Shown here: one piece after another, positions 9,741 to 21,574 of the stretch
Numbering within the stretch: the stretch's first letter is position 1
Layout: each line of letters opens with the position of its first letter
NCBI RefSeq assembly: GCF_030272615.1
Contig: NW_026728917.1
Coordinates: forward strand, 372,001-436,000
DNA from: Cryptomeria japonica
Lineage: Eukaryota > Streptophyta > Pinopsida > Cupressales > Cupressaceae
Reading direction: 5' to 3'
Length of the DNA: 64,000 nucleotides
Program-made: the position numbers and the translations under genes
Notes under the pieces: model-generated
Database searches by the model: none
Told to the model about the DNA's origin: nothing
What the model saw: the letters and a program-made list of their open reading frames with translations, nothing else

Positions 9741-12328
9741 ACCCTATTTCTTTCTTTTTGTGTGAAGGGAATTATCTCAAGAGTTGTGATTGGGAAATCT
9801 GGTACTAGTGTCAATGACAACGATCAGACTCAACTTTTGAAGGTGCAAAAAGTAGAGGACTAGGGTGATCAAATCCCCTCGATCTCATGAATTTTTGACA
9901 ACCTTTCAATGATGGATTATGTATGTCATCCTAATTTGGAAAACATCCAGTCTATTTGCCCCTGATACTTGGAGGACTAGGGCAATCTGCTCCCTTAGTC
10001 TTGACAATTATGCCTAAATATTTCTTTGTAGGTTCTGATCCATTTTCCCACCTCAGATCTAAGTTTACATCTCTGCATGATATCTAGAACATTATGTTAC
10101 TATTATTCAATATCCATTTCTCATTATTTTTCCTAGATCTAGCATTACAACTTAACCCTAATTGCTATTCAAATTTAACTCTAACAAGGTAAGGATTAAC
10201 TTGATCCGAGTTTAGTTATTTCAGGATTGAATAAATTAAATTCCTTCCCTTGATGTGAGGTTGGTCCCAAGTGAAATTAGTGGCTTTATTATCAATCCAG
10301 GTGGTGAAACCCTAATTTATCAATACCTTACAATTTGTATAATTTAATTATATAGTTTTGAAGTAAGATTTTTTTCAATGGTGACTTGCAATGGAAAAGA
10401 TTATTTCTAAACCCAAAATGTGTTCCTAATTATATCAATAAAAATAGAACATTTTTCTAGTTGGGTATTCCCCCCAAAAAAATTCAGAAGGCTTCATTTC
10501 ATTCTTTTTAGCATCCATTCTATTCTCTAAGAAACATTAACAACAAATTGCCAAAATGGTATCAAATTTATTTTGTATCAAATAATTTTTGTTGTTGTTG
10601 TTGTTTAAAAACTTATGTGAGGGTTTCGGATTTGTACTATTTAATGACCTATTTTTTGTTGTTGAAATGGAAGTATGACAAATCTCCCAATATATGTCAG
10701 GAGAAGGGAGTAGTCTTGGATGGTTTGAAGTCATCAACCCAAGTACAAGATTACTTCATTATAGTATACAAGTGCTGAAATATTTTCCCTTTAAAATTAC
10801 GCTAGATGTAGGTAAATTTGAAAGGGAAGTAGGACAAATCTCTCGGAAAAATCACATGACATAAGAAGGGAGTAGGCTTGGATGGTTTGAAGTCATCAAA
10901 CTAAGCACAAAATTTCTTCGCTATAGTATACAACAAAAAAAAGTTCTTGAGAGTTTCAAGTTCTCCACAAAAATGGACCCTAGGGGTTAATAATTCATAG
11001 ATGAAAGATGTGAGAGATAAATGGAAGACCTTGATAAATAAATTACTAAGCAAAAATATCAATCTTGGACTCAAGAATAGTTGATCAAACAACCTCAAAT
11101 AATGTACTAGGAAACATAATCAATCTTGAACTCAAGAATAGCTAAAGAAATCTACTTTAAAATCCACACTGCAAGTGTACATAGAGAATTAGAGGCACCA
11201 ATAAAAATTTAATTAGGCTACCATGAGAAGATGGGCCATAAGAAAAAAAGAAAAAATTTTAGGGCAGGGAATTATAAAATTTTGGTGTTGGAAATGGTAT
11301 ACTATTGAAATATTAGAAGTTTTGTTTGGTTATAATTACTCCTATAAAAATAGATTTAGATGTGCTATTGGGAGCATATAATGGCTCGAATTAAAAAAAA
11401 TTAAATTTATCAGATCTTAAAATCTAATTTTTAATATTTTTATATACATGTATATGTACAAAAGGAAAATAAACCTTTTCAAATTTTGATCTAGGCTATT
11501 CAAATCTAATGGTACAAATTAATCTAGATTAGTAAACAATAGTTGTGTTCTAGTGTCAATTTAGAATAGAAAAATAAGCATCAAAAGAAACATGATGGAT
11601 AATGATACTTAGTTTTATAATTAATGTGATGGAATAAATTTAATTTAAAACTAGCTTTGATGATTTTATATAAAAAATTAAATACTTTCTTTGTGTCTTG
11701 TATCTATTATTGTGGGTTTAGACACAAATTTTCTTAGTAAAATTTATTACCCAATGCTATTACAATGAACCTCTTAAAATATATTAGCAAATCACAAAGT
11801 ACAGAAATAATTGCACAAAATTGAGACAAAACATATATTAATATATTGAATTAAGAAAATTTTCAATGTAGAACATCATTGGTCTCTTTGAGGGGGCAAT
11901 ATCATGAGTTCATGCTTGCAACAATAAAATTCATAAATGACTATAGTAGTATACATACGCTCTACATGTACTAATTTTACCTAATACGTGGTTATTATTT
12001 TCAAACATGTGAGATTAACTAACATAGGAAAAGAGATGATTTACAAAGCGTATATATCCAATTCTTTCCTTATGTATACCTCAATGCAAAAGTAATTATT
12101 TAATAAAATAGTTAGGACTATGGTTCCTTATATGCCCTCACTCTTAAACGAGGATTTATTATCAAATCTTGAGATGAGAATTTTTTTGTTGCCTTTCGAA
12201 GAGTGATTAGACCACATTACATATTTGTGTTGCATAGCATGCTACTAGAAGAGAACTTAAATTATAATGTAGATTTGTATTTGGTATGAATGACAATCAA
12301 GTATACATTCTGGTGCCAAGAGCATAAA
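9741..12328. other. AT-rich gene-free DNA
   Basis: No gene seen. An old direct repeat of about 100 bp, sharing cttggatggtttgaagtcatcaa, lies at about 10670-10770 and 10830-10930. A shorter pair around caatcttg[g/a]actcaagaatag occurs at about 11060 and 11120. These look like old non-coding duplications. Confidence 0.5.
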
Positions 12329-12496
12329 TCCCTTCATATCAAACATAGGTAATGTACCAACTAAGCGTGAATACACTAGAAAATATTCATCTTAAAAACA
12401 AAAATGGATTACTCCCTTCATATCAAACATAGGTAATGTACCAACTAAGCGTGAATACACTAGAAAATATTCATCTTAAAAAAAAAAATGGATTAC
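12329..12496. repeat. 84-bp tandem duplication, copy 1
   Basis: Two adjacent copies, 12329-12412 and 12413-12496, start tcccttcatatcaaac. They are almost identical, with one difference in an A-run. Non-coding. Confidence 0.9.
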
Positions 12497-13140
12497 TAGG
12501 TGGAACTTGGAGGAAAGAGAAAGCTCCAATTTGTATGCCATAGATTTAATATTTTTGTAAAAAAATGTAGGTCCCATGAATCATTTGTGCTCGTTTTTAT
12601 TTAATCTTCAACTTTAGGGAAGATTATTTATATACAGTTAGATGCAAAAAGGACCATTTCATCAATGTCAAAATTTTATTTGGAGTAATCTTGATTGTTT
12701 TTTACTTCATATGTAAATATATGTGATCTAAAAATAATCCTTAAGGGTTTATATAATTGTGTCATGTGTGTGAAGGGTGGAATCCATGACTTGTACTTCG
12801 GAACTACTTGGTATATATATTTGGATAGATAGGGGATATTGTCCATTCATAGCTTGGTTATGGTGTTGAAAATTATATTATAAAACCATTCTACACGTGG
12901 TAACTGTTTTGTCTAACATTGTTTATTATACACAAAGAAATCAAAATGGGTCTTCAAGAACTTATCAATAAATTTTGATTGGTCATCTAATTATGAATGA
13001 TGTGCACACCACATCTTGAGATATGTACTATTGTTATAGATGTGTTGGACACATTGACTAATGAGAGTTTAATAATATAAAATATAAAATTAATAATTAA
13101 TTGTGGTGCATCTTGGAATATTCGACATCATAATGGGTTA
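12497..13140. other. AT-rich DNA, no gene seen
   Basis: No domain-bearing frame, RNA gene or clear element edge was found between the 84-bp duplication and the LINE remnant. Confidence 0.5.
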
Positions 13141-13797
13141 AATATTAATTCTAGCAAGACCCATCAATGCAGTGGCATCCACAAATTGGAGATAAGCATA
13201 TGGATGAAGGCGATCACCCCAATTCCAACCCTAAATTAAACCTTGCCGAACACAAGACTTGATAAATTTACCGAGACCCTCTACCATGAGAGTGAATAAG
13301 AATTGGGAAAGAGGTTCCCCTTGTCGAAGACCTCTGCATGCACCAAATAAATCCATGGGCTCACTGTTAATAAGGGCTGCAAATGAAGCCATTCAATTTT
13401 GAAGCCAAAGGCAATAAGCACTTTATAAAGGAATTTTCATTTGACTCTAACATAAGCTTTGGCTATATCCAATTTAATAAACATAGCCTTCTCCTTAGAT
13501 ATCTCCATAGAATGAATGGCTTCTGATGCTATAAAAATCTCATCCAAAATTTGCCTTCCAACCCCAAAACCATGTTGCTCTTCTGAAATAAGTTTATTGA
13601 GCCATGACTTGAGCCTTTCAACAATCAGTTTAGTGATTGTTTTATGAACCACGTTACAAAAGGCTATAGGATCGAAAGAACTCAGAGAATTTTCTCCCTC
13701 CTTCTAAGGTATGAGAGCAAGGAAAGTAGCGTTCATATCCCTGAGCTTCTGTTTATTTATATAAGACTCCCACACCACCTTCAAAATATCCAACTTA
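13141..13797 (-). mobile_element. LINE reverse transcriptase, 3' part, copy 1
   Basis: Minus-strand frames carry the central and distal part of a plant LINE ORF2 reverse transcriptase: KTITKLIVERLKSWLNKLIS, EEQHGFGVGRQ, an FIKLDIAKAY block, then GLRQGEPLSQFLF and a YLQFVDATALMG block. The last is where the catalytic FADD-type box should be; its aspartates are degraded, and stops occur. The upstream part of the same frame resumes at 17253, showing that the LINE was split by the Copia insertion. Confidence 0.8.
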
Positions 13798-13802
13798 ATT
13801 AT
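13798..13802. repeat. 5-bp target site duplication (left), ATTAT
   Basis: ATTAT directly precedes the TGGAAGG edge of the Copia element. The same ATTAT follows the CCAACA edge at 17248-17252. Confidence 0.8.
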
Positions 13803-14615
13803 TGGAAGGAAGTGAAGTAGTGAAACAACTTCTTACACTAACCTTGAGAGGAGTATAATGCAAAAAATTTTACAGATCCTTATAGCAGTTACAGAAACTT
13901 AACACAAATAAACAAAATATCATGCATACCACAACTCACCAACACAATCATTTACATGGGAAAACCCGTTCAGGAGAAAAACCCCACACTCCAAAAGTAG
14001 CTCAATAAATTATTCAACAATCAATAACAGATTACAATATACTTGCAGAGAAATCTCTTCAGAAGAGAACTACTAATCAAAGACTCAGAGGTAACACAAT
14101 AGCCGTAAGACTCTTACACACAACCTCTATCTCACACACCTCATATATAGGAGATACAATATAAGAAAGCATCAAACGGAATTACAAAACCATGGGCTAA
14201 AACCACCCAATAAACTAGAGCAGAGGTTATCCCCATTATAGATGTGTTATGATGTGTCAAAACACACATCAACATGTGTTCCTCCATTATACATCTCATT
14301 TATGTGTCCAATGCATTTTATATTTTCTATTTCAGGAGTCCAAACTTCCGAAGGCCATAACTTGTGAACCGTGTGTCTGATTGACGAACTGTTTGAAGCA
14401 TCAGAAAGCTAGAGAAATGCTCTATCACACCCCTCCAAAATGGAAACTTTAATATTTTCAAAACTAGCTATGATCTTACAACAAATTTTTACCGACGTGC
14501 TTATCTAGCGAACTAGAAGCTTTAGGGATAATTTCGCACCATTTCATGCTTAAACAAAAACTTACTATAAATAGTAACACATGTAAATTGAAGGTTGAGA
14601 CACCATGTCCCAACA
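13803..14615 (-). repeat. Copia 3' LTR (813 bp), copy 1
   Basis: In minus orientation it starts TGTTGGGACA and ends CTTCCA, so it has canonical TG...CA ends. A TATA-like cctatatatgagg lies near 14150. The late region has the typical plant Copia U5 word gaacgggttttccca. The first 70 bp match the stub at 17178-17247. Confidence 0.85.
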
Positions 14616-17177
14616 TTCTCTCACTTGTCGAAGAACTTTCAAGAGCAAAGGGAGTATCAACACAATAATTTAACTACTAGGGGCCATGAGGCCCATAGAC
14701 TCACAACACCATTTAAACCTCTTTATGCTCACAGTGTTAGTTAAAGAATCTAGAATATTCATCAAAGTCTCTACCTTAACCAACTTCACCTTACCATCTT
14801 CAACCATATCTCTGACAAAATGATACTAAACATCAATGTGCTTAGTCTGGGCATGAAATGCTGGGTTCTTAGTTAAATGCAGATCACACTCTGACTGTCA
14901 CAGTAAAGTGTCACTATTTCTTGTTTTATTTGAATATTTTAACAAAGTCTCTTAACCCAAATGGATTCTTTACAAGCATGAGTAGCTACCATATACTCTT
15001 CTCTTGTAGTGGACAAAGAAACCACAACTTGCCGCTTACTCATCCTATTAATTGCACCGCCAAATAAAGTAAATACATAAGCAATGGTGGATCTTCTGCT
15101 ATCAATATAACCTGCCCAATCTAAATCCACATATCCATGAATATCAAGGTAAATCACATCTCCAACCAAATTACCATGATAACAAAGAGAATACTTAGAG
15201 GTACCCTTCAAATATGTAAAGACTCTTTTGACTGCATCCCAATGAACTCTATCAGGATTAGAAATATGTTTGGAAAGAACTCCCACTTCTTGGGTAATGT
15301 TTGGTCTAGTACAAACCGTTGCATATATCAAACTTGCAATTGCACTCTGGTAAGGCACTCTACTCATTTCTTTCATCTCTGATGGAGATGTAGGACAATC
15401 TAAAATAGATAATTTCATTCAAACTGTGAAGGGAACACATAATGGTCTACAATCCTGCATGTTGAACCTCTGTAAAACTGAATTCACATACTTACTCTGC
15501 CCTAGCCATAGCTTTATGTTCACTCTATCTCTTCTAATTTACATCCCAACAATGTTTTTCGCTGCACCAAGATTATACATTTAAAATTTAGCAGCAAGCT
15601 GAGAATTCAATTCTGAAATCATACATTTTCCTTTACCAATGAATAACATATCATCAACATATAATGCAATGTACAAGAAATGATCACCATTAGATTTATA
15701 AAAGACATAGTGATCTGATTTAGAATGCTCAGATCTTAAAATCAACACATTTGTATTAAATTTTTGGTGCCACATCCCAGGACTCTGTTTGAGGCCATAC
15801 AATGATTTCTTCAATTTATAGACCAAATTACTTTTACCTTTCACCACATAGTGCTCTAGTTGTGTCATATAAATACCTTCCTCTAAATCACCATGAAGGA
15901 AAGTAATTTTCACATCCATTTGCTCGACCTCTAAATTACAAGAAGTAGTAATAGAAAGCAAAAATCTAATGGATGTCATTTTTACAACAGGAGAAAATAT
16001 CTCACCATAATCAATACCCTCAACCTAAGAGTAATCTTTTGTAACCAACCTTACTTTATACTTCTCAATGCTTCCATCTGAACCAATATTTTTCTTGAAC
16101 ACGCATTTGCAACCAACAGGCTTTCGTCCTTTAGACAATGGTACAAGATCCCATTCATCATTTTTTTTCAAAGCTTTCATTTCTTCTTCCATAGCATTCT
16201 TCCAAGATTCTGCATCATTCCTACCTAATGCCTCTTCTAAAGAAATAGGTTCATCCACATTAGTATTCAAAACAAAAATACATCTCCAATCATTAGGTGA
16301 ATACCTTTTAGTTGGTTGTCTATGTCATGTACACCTTTGAACAAGCCAAGTTGGAGGTTCTTCCTCATCTTCTAAAGATTCAGATCTAGATGAGCTCTCC
16401 TCAACTTCTTTCCTATCAAGTTGACTCAATTCAACTCTTTTAGGCATAGAAGGGAATTGAATCATATCTTCCTGTTTAGTCTATTATGGTTGCAATGTAG
16501 CAAAAGGAGACTTAATTTCTCTAAAAATAACACTTTTACTATTAATTACCTTTTATGCAACAAGGTCGCAAAGGTTGTATCCTTTTACACCATAACTATA
16601 ACTGATGAAGATACATTTCACAACCTTCTCCTCCAACTTCGTACACTTCTCTTTTGGCACATGAGCATATGCCTCGCAACTAAAACCTCTAAGATGTCTC
16701 AAAGAAGGCTTGTGACCTGACCATGCTTCCATAGGCATTTTATCAACAAGAGTTGATGTAGTAGACCGTTAATCAAGTAGCAAGCAATGACAATTGCTTC
16801 AGCCCAAATTTTTAATTTTAGGCCAGCACAACTCAGCATACTCCTAGCCCTCTCCATCAATATCTTGTTCATTTTTTCTGCAACTCCATTCTGTTGTAGA
16901 GAATACAGATTTATAATTTTTATGGAATCTATCAAAATCATTAGAGAAAATTAACCACCATTATCAATCTTCAAACATTTAATTTTTTTTTCTAGTTTAC
17001 AATTCGACCATTTCTTTAAATTATTTAAAACGATTGAAAACTTTAGATTTACTCTTTAGTAAGTATACCCCTGTCCTACTAAAATCATCAAAAAAATAAA
17101 CATAAGCAAAGAACAAAGCAAGATGCCACATTTCTCCTCTTTGTCCATCTTAACACCAATGGATACCAATATGTGAA

Positions 17178-17247
17178 TTATAAACAAAAATTAACTATAA
17201 ATAGTAACATCATGTAAATGCCAAGTTGAGACACCATTTTTCCAACA
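17178..17247 (-). repeat. Copia 5' LTR stub (about 70 bp), copy 1
   Basis: It shares ggtgtctcaac and actatttatagt with the start of the full LTR at 14615-14546, then breaks off into integrase sequence. This marks an internal deletion of the rest of the LTR, gag and protease. Confidence 0.75.
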
Positions 17248-17252
17248 ATTAT

Positions 17253-17580
17253 ATCCCAAAACTCTTGATAAAATTCTATAGGGAACCCATCTAGGCTAGG
17301 GAATTTTCCCCTTCTTCAAGAGAAACACAATTTTTCCACTCTCAAGAAGAGAGATAGTTCTAAGGAGATCCTCATTCATTGCATCACTAGTAATGGCAGG
17401 AATACTATCAAGCACAAACCCTTCCTATACATTGGCCAAAATAGAGTCCTCTTTTAACAATTCTGCAAAAACTCTAATGGCTTCCTCAACAATCTCTTTG
17501 TAAGAAGGAATAGGAACTCCCTTAGAGGAAAGAAGAGAATAAAATGAATTTCCTTGGACCTCTTGCCCTTAACTGAATTG
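17253..17580 (-). mobile_element. LINE reverse transcriptase, 5' part, copy 1
   Basis: Minus-strand frame with EAIRVFAELLKEDSI, LLRTISLLESGKIVFLLKKG and FPIEFYQEFWD after one shift or stop, which is the start of a plant LINE RT (finger region). It continues into KLDILKVVWESYINKQKL at about 13795 on the far side of the Copia element. Before insertion the two pieces were adjacent. Confidence 0.75.
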
Positions 17581-17649
17581 TGAAATAAAACCATTAGGCG
17601 TCAAAAATATTGAAAAATAAATTAGTATATATAAAATATATAATATAGT

Positions 17650-17792
17650 TATCAACTGTAAAGAATCCAAAGCTGAAGTAATATACTAAGAACACCATAA
17701 TAAAATTCATCAATTTTTGTTCCAAGGCTTACTGCGTCTTTGTACGCGTCAGGATCGATCCCTTTCTTGGCCTCTTCATACTCAGTTGCCAT
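17650..17792 (-). pseudogene. Truncated ankyrin-PGG gene 5' end, copy 1
   Basis: The minus-strand ATG at 17792 opens a 20-odd-residue frame, with GIDPDAYKDAV matching RIDPDAFKAAV at the start of the intact ankyrin gene. Homology in the exon stops after about 22 codons at a GCA|GTAAGC splice-donor-like site. 17650-17715 (ttatcaactgtaaa, agctgaagtaa) then resembles intron 1 of the intact gene at about 23478-23545. So most of exon 1 was deleted, and the LINE/Copia nest lies just downstream. All ankyrin and PGG domains are missing here. Confidence 0.6.
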
Positions 17793-18810
17793 AGATTTTT
17801 TTTTACATTGCTACCTTCAGCGCTATCAAATATGCTTTATTATAATGTCATCAAATAATTCAACCTACAGTATGATCTATAGCAAATTTCTGTGTTTCAA
17901 CCTTCAACACTAGTATTATGTCGTGTCTACAGAGGGAATACCCGTCCAAAAGGCGTGGAAGAAATAAGACTATGAGGAGATTCCATCGACAAGATAAATC
18001 TCACGACTGTGACACTGCCAAAATAGTGGTAATGTGAGTCTCGTTGCCTTCTCATAGAACTTTTTAACCTTTTTTTTTCAAATAGTAGCTACCTGAAGTG
18101 ACCTTTCACTTTTTTTTTGCTATTCACGCTCAGTTGCCATGAAATTTCTTTTCTATTGCCATGAAGTTTTATTTTTCTACTACATTTATACTCTAAAAAA
18201 TTTGCAGGTTAGTGACGACTCTTAGCTTTATCTAACCTACCGACCCTTAGATTCAAGATAATTTTTTTTCTAGGGTGATTGATCATTCTGCTAGGCTCTT
18301 GACGATAGTCTTGAACATCTGTTTACACAATATTAAATAATGTGATTACAAAGTATTATGCTGTGAAATGGATGCGGCTCCACATATTGCAATAATAGAC
18401 TTTCTTTAAACATAAAGAGAAAAATGGACATCAAGTCTAAAAGGCGTGGAAAATATATGACAGAAAGAAGTGTCCATCGTCAACATTAACCCCATGACTA
18501 CGACCTCGCGAAAGAGTGCCAACACTAAAGTGATTAATCGTTCTGTTTGTCTATTCGTGGTTAGTTGACATGACATCTTTCTTTCGTCATTTTCTAAGGC
18601 TGGTCAAGATGCTTCCTTATAATATCAGTGAATAATGTGACATAAACTATTCTGTTGTGAAATGGATACGGCTCTACACATTAGAATGCATCCTCACTTT
18701 AAAGTAGAAAAATGGGCATAGCTGTTAAAAAAGACATGAAATGACAATATGACAGAAAGGTGATTCTCTTGAAGAAATTGATTTCATGGCTGTCAGTTTT
18801 TGGAAGTGGA
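17793..18810. repeat. Three degenerate copies of an ankyrin-gene 5' flank, copy 1
   Basis: The words 'ctcagttgccat' (17781, 18128, degraded at about 18553) and 'aaaggcgtggaa' (about 17955 and 18438, degraded at about 18740) recur in the same order. A third word, ctgtgaaatggat[g/a]cggct, is shared by the last two units. Spacing is about 300-450 bp. Each unit resembles the start codon region plus upstream DNA of the truncated ankyrin gene. Non-coding now. Confidence 0.5.
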
Positions 18811-21574
18811 GTAAATTGTTTTGAAAATGAATAATAGCTTTATTGTATTTAATAAATTAAAAAGAGAACAATATGACATATTTCCAATGTTTTAGTCAGG
18901 TTGCATTTATGTTAGGAACAATCAAGGACTAACTTCTTTTCTTACAATGAACAATAGTCAAAGAAGCATCAACATTACTCGTAAAACATTTCAGAGTAGT
19001 GGAGTAGGCACCTTCAAAGCAGACAAATGAACTTTTCTAATCATCACATTATTTTGAAAAGGGAGTCTTGTCATCAAAAGATAGAGAATAAAGAACCACC
19101 AAAAGGATAGGACATAAATTAACATATATATGTTATGTTCGATGCAATGTTGTGATTATTTTGAGGAAATATTTTGATACATGTATCTTATGTACAATGG
19201 TGAAATTTTATTTGGAGTTGAAATTATTCCCATATCCTTCTATCTACCTATTACACACATTTATTCCCATGAATAGTTACCCAACCTTATATGTGCATGC
19301 TGCCATACATTTTGTTTATATTTAAGAAGTTATGACGCTCACCCTTACAAAAAAATCTCATCTAGTTCTTACTTGTCTAGATCTAATCATTTGATTGTGT
19401 AAGATTATTTTTCTAGTCACATGATTGACCACAAAATTCGGCACCTAAGCCTCATATTTAAAAATTAATAAATATAATTAATTTTCACCAAATAATCCTT
19501 TTTACTTTCACCTAGAGTTGAAAAAAAAAAGAAGCTTACATCATTAGGTGTTATGAGTTACAATTTAATGAAATTTAGTTTTATTTATTCCATATTTGTC
19601 ATCTTTCAAGAATCCTCTCTCATTGTCTAGTATTAAAGTAGAATAAATAGTGAAACATTTAGATTTAATAAATGAAAAAGAATAACAAACTTGTAATTGA
19701 TAGCCCTTGCTTGCTATCATCAATATTTGTACATTTTCTAGGGATTTAATTAAGGAAATTTATCTCTTAAAGACATAATAAAGATCATTCAAGTTATTTC
19801 AAACTATTGATAGTCTCGAGATGTTTAAGAAGATAAGACTAGATTGAGTTTCACCTAGAGGGAAGCAAAATGTTTGTCAAGCCATAAGAATATAAAGATT
19901 TCATGATCACAAATTCGACCCATAATTCTAATCTTTAACTTTATAGAACAAAGGATTAATATAGAATTTGAGACCATATTTATGAAGAGAGATTGCCTTT
20001 CTAAATTACAAAGATAAAATAATCTAGAATCTTCATTAGAAATCAAAATTAGTTAATCAAAATATTACATACCCTTATTCATGATATGTATTTCTAAATA
20101 TAATAGATATAGTTATCAATTTTCTATTACCCACCTATCTTTAATTAATTCAAACTAAGGGGACATTTTGATAAGTAATGTTCTCTTTTGTTCTCAAATT
20201 TCACTTGTAAGATACAAGCTACCAATGGGACATTTGTTTTTCTATTTTGTAGGTTCTCATGATGAGAGCATGTTGAAAGTATATAGTTAAATTATTATTT
20301 AAGTTATCATGTCTTAATAGGGTTGATTACTTATATGGACACATCAACTTCATATAATCTATATCTAATTAGATATCAAATTTACATGAACATTTTTGAG
20401 TGCTATAATATTTTTGATGCATGATCAATTAGGATTCAGACACAATTCAATGTAACGGAAAATATAATTATGAAACTAGCATATATATGTTATTTTCTAT
20501 GCAATATTGTGAATATTTTTAGGAAATGCTTGGATACATATATCTTATGAACAATACTGCAATATTGTATGGAATTTTGACTATTCTCCTATCCTTAGGT
20601 ATATTAATATACATATGCATTCCCATGAATAGTTACCTAATTTTATATGCGCACACTACCATACATTATACTTATCTAAGAAGTTATGACACTTATCCAC
20701 ACACGAACTCTCATCTAGTTCTTTTTTCCTTAGATCTAGTCATTTGATTGTCTAGGATCATTTCTATAGTCACATGATTGACCACATAATTACACACCTT
20801 AGCCTCATATTTAAACAAAAATAAATAAATAAATTACCAACTAATGCTCTTTACCTTCCCCATCTAGAGTTGCAAAAGTACAAGCTTGGATGATCAGATG
20901 TTTTGTGTTACTGTGTTACCTATTAATTTTTATGTTTACAAATGATTTTTGTTGGATTTTTTGGTTTCATATTTATAAATGTAAATTTAGGTTAGTCAAA
21001 TGTTCATATTTCTTACTTAGTTGAGCAATCTCCTATTTTATTCGTAAAAGTTCACTTGTGAGATGGAAGCTATTCATGGAATATTTTTCTTCTATCTTTT
21101 AGGCTCTCATAAGGAATGCATTTTTAATGATGTACTTGTATGATCATGTCTAGATAAGGTCCCTTACTTTATATGGACCCACCCTCTTTTGTAATGAAGA
21201 GAGATTGCATTTCCAAATACAAAGGCAAAATAATCTATCCATTCATCAAGAACCCACAATCTTCAATCAAAAGACTAAACACCCTTATACACTTTATTTG
21301 TTTTCAAGAATCATAAATATAATCATTTAAATATAAAAATAATTTACAAAAATATTATTGACAGTAAATCTAACATTCAACTTGAAGCATACACATATCA
21401 AATCAGCTCTAAGCACGCAAGTATCTGATTTGAACACAGATGTAGATACTTTGTACACTTCTAATAATATGAAAACATTTAATATTATAAGACATAGTTG
21501 AATACGATCAAAGTCATGTAGAAATAAGAAGCTGCAACACTGTATCAGACTTGCAAAAGCAACTTTCCCAAACC
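18811..21574. repeat. AT-rich region with an old ~1.2-kb direct repeat, copy 1
   Basis: 19118-19560 and 20479-20915 are diverged direct repeats sharing catatatatgttat, cccatgaatagttacc and cacatgattgaccaca. Shorter blocks also pair: about 19980-20110 with 21190-21320 (gaagagagattgc), and about 20190-20280 with 21040-21130 (ttcacttgt[a/g]aga). Identity is clearly lower than between the 28.9-kb units, so this duplication is much older. No gene is visible. Confidence 0.6.

Larger units (their letters stand above)
13803..17247 (-). mobile_element. Deleted Ty1/Copia retrotransposon nested in a LINE, copy 1
   Basis: The element reads on the minus strand: 5' LTR stub (17247-17178), integrase (about 17150-16550), reverse transcriptase (16270-15581) and RNase H (15418-14939), then the 3' LTR (14615-13803). 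Recognised words are LQQNGVAEKMNKILMERAR in integrase, the RVT_2 opening SWKNAMEEEMKAL, MDVKITFLHGDLEEGIYM, SLYGLKQSP and the catalytic LYVDD in RT, and DLDWAGYIDSRRST in RNase H. The reading frame is broken by several stops. gag, protease and the first part of integrase are absent: the 70-bp LTR stub is fused straight to integrase. A 5-bp ATTAT duplication flanks it. It is autonomous no longer. Confidence 0.88.

Noticed and set aside
12329-12496. CRISPR-like or satellite array
   Set aside because: Only two 84-bp copies, adjacent with no spacers; a simple local duplication in a plant genome.
16068-16720. Plus-strand frames across the Copia RT and integrase
   Set aside because: Antisense shadows of the minus-strand Copia polyprotein.
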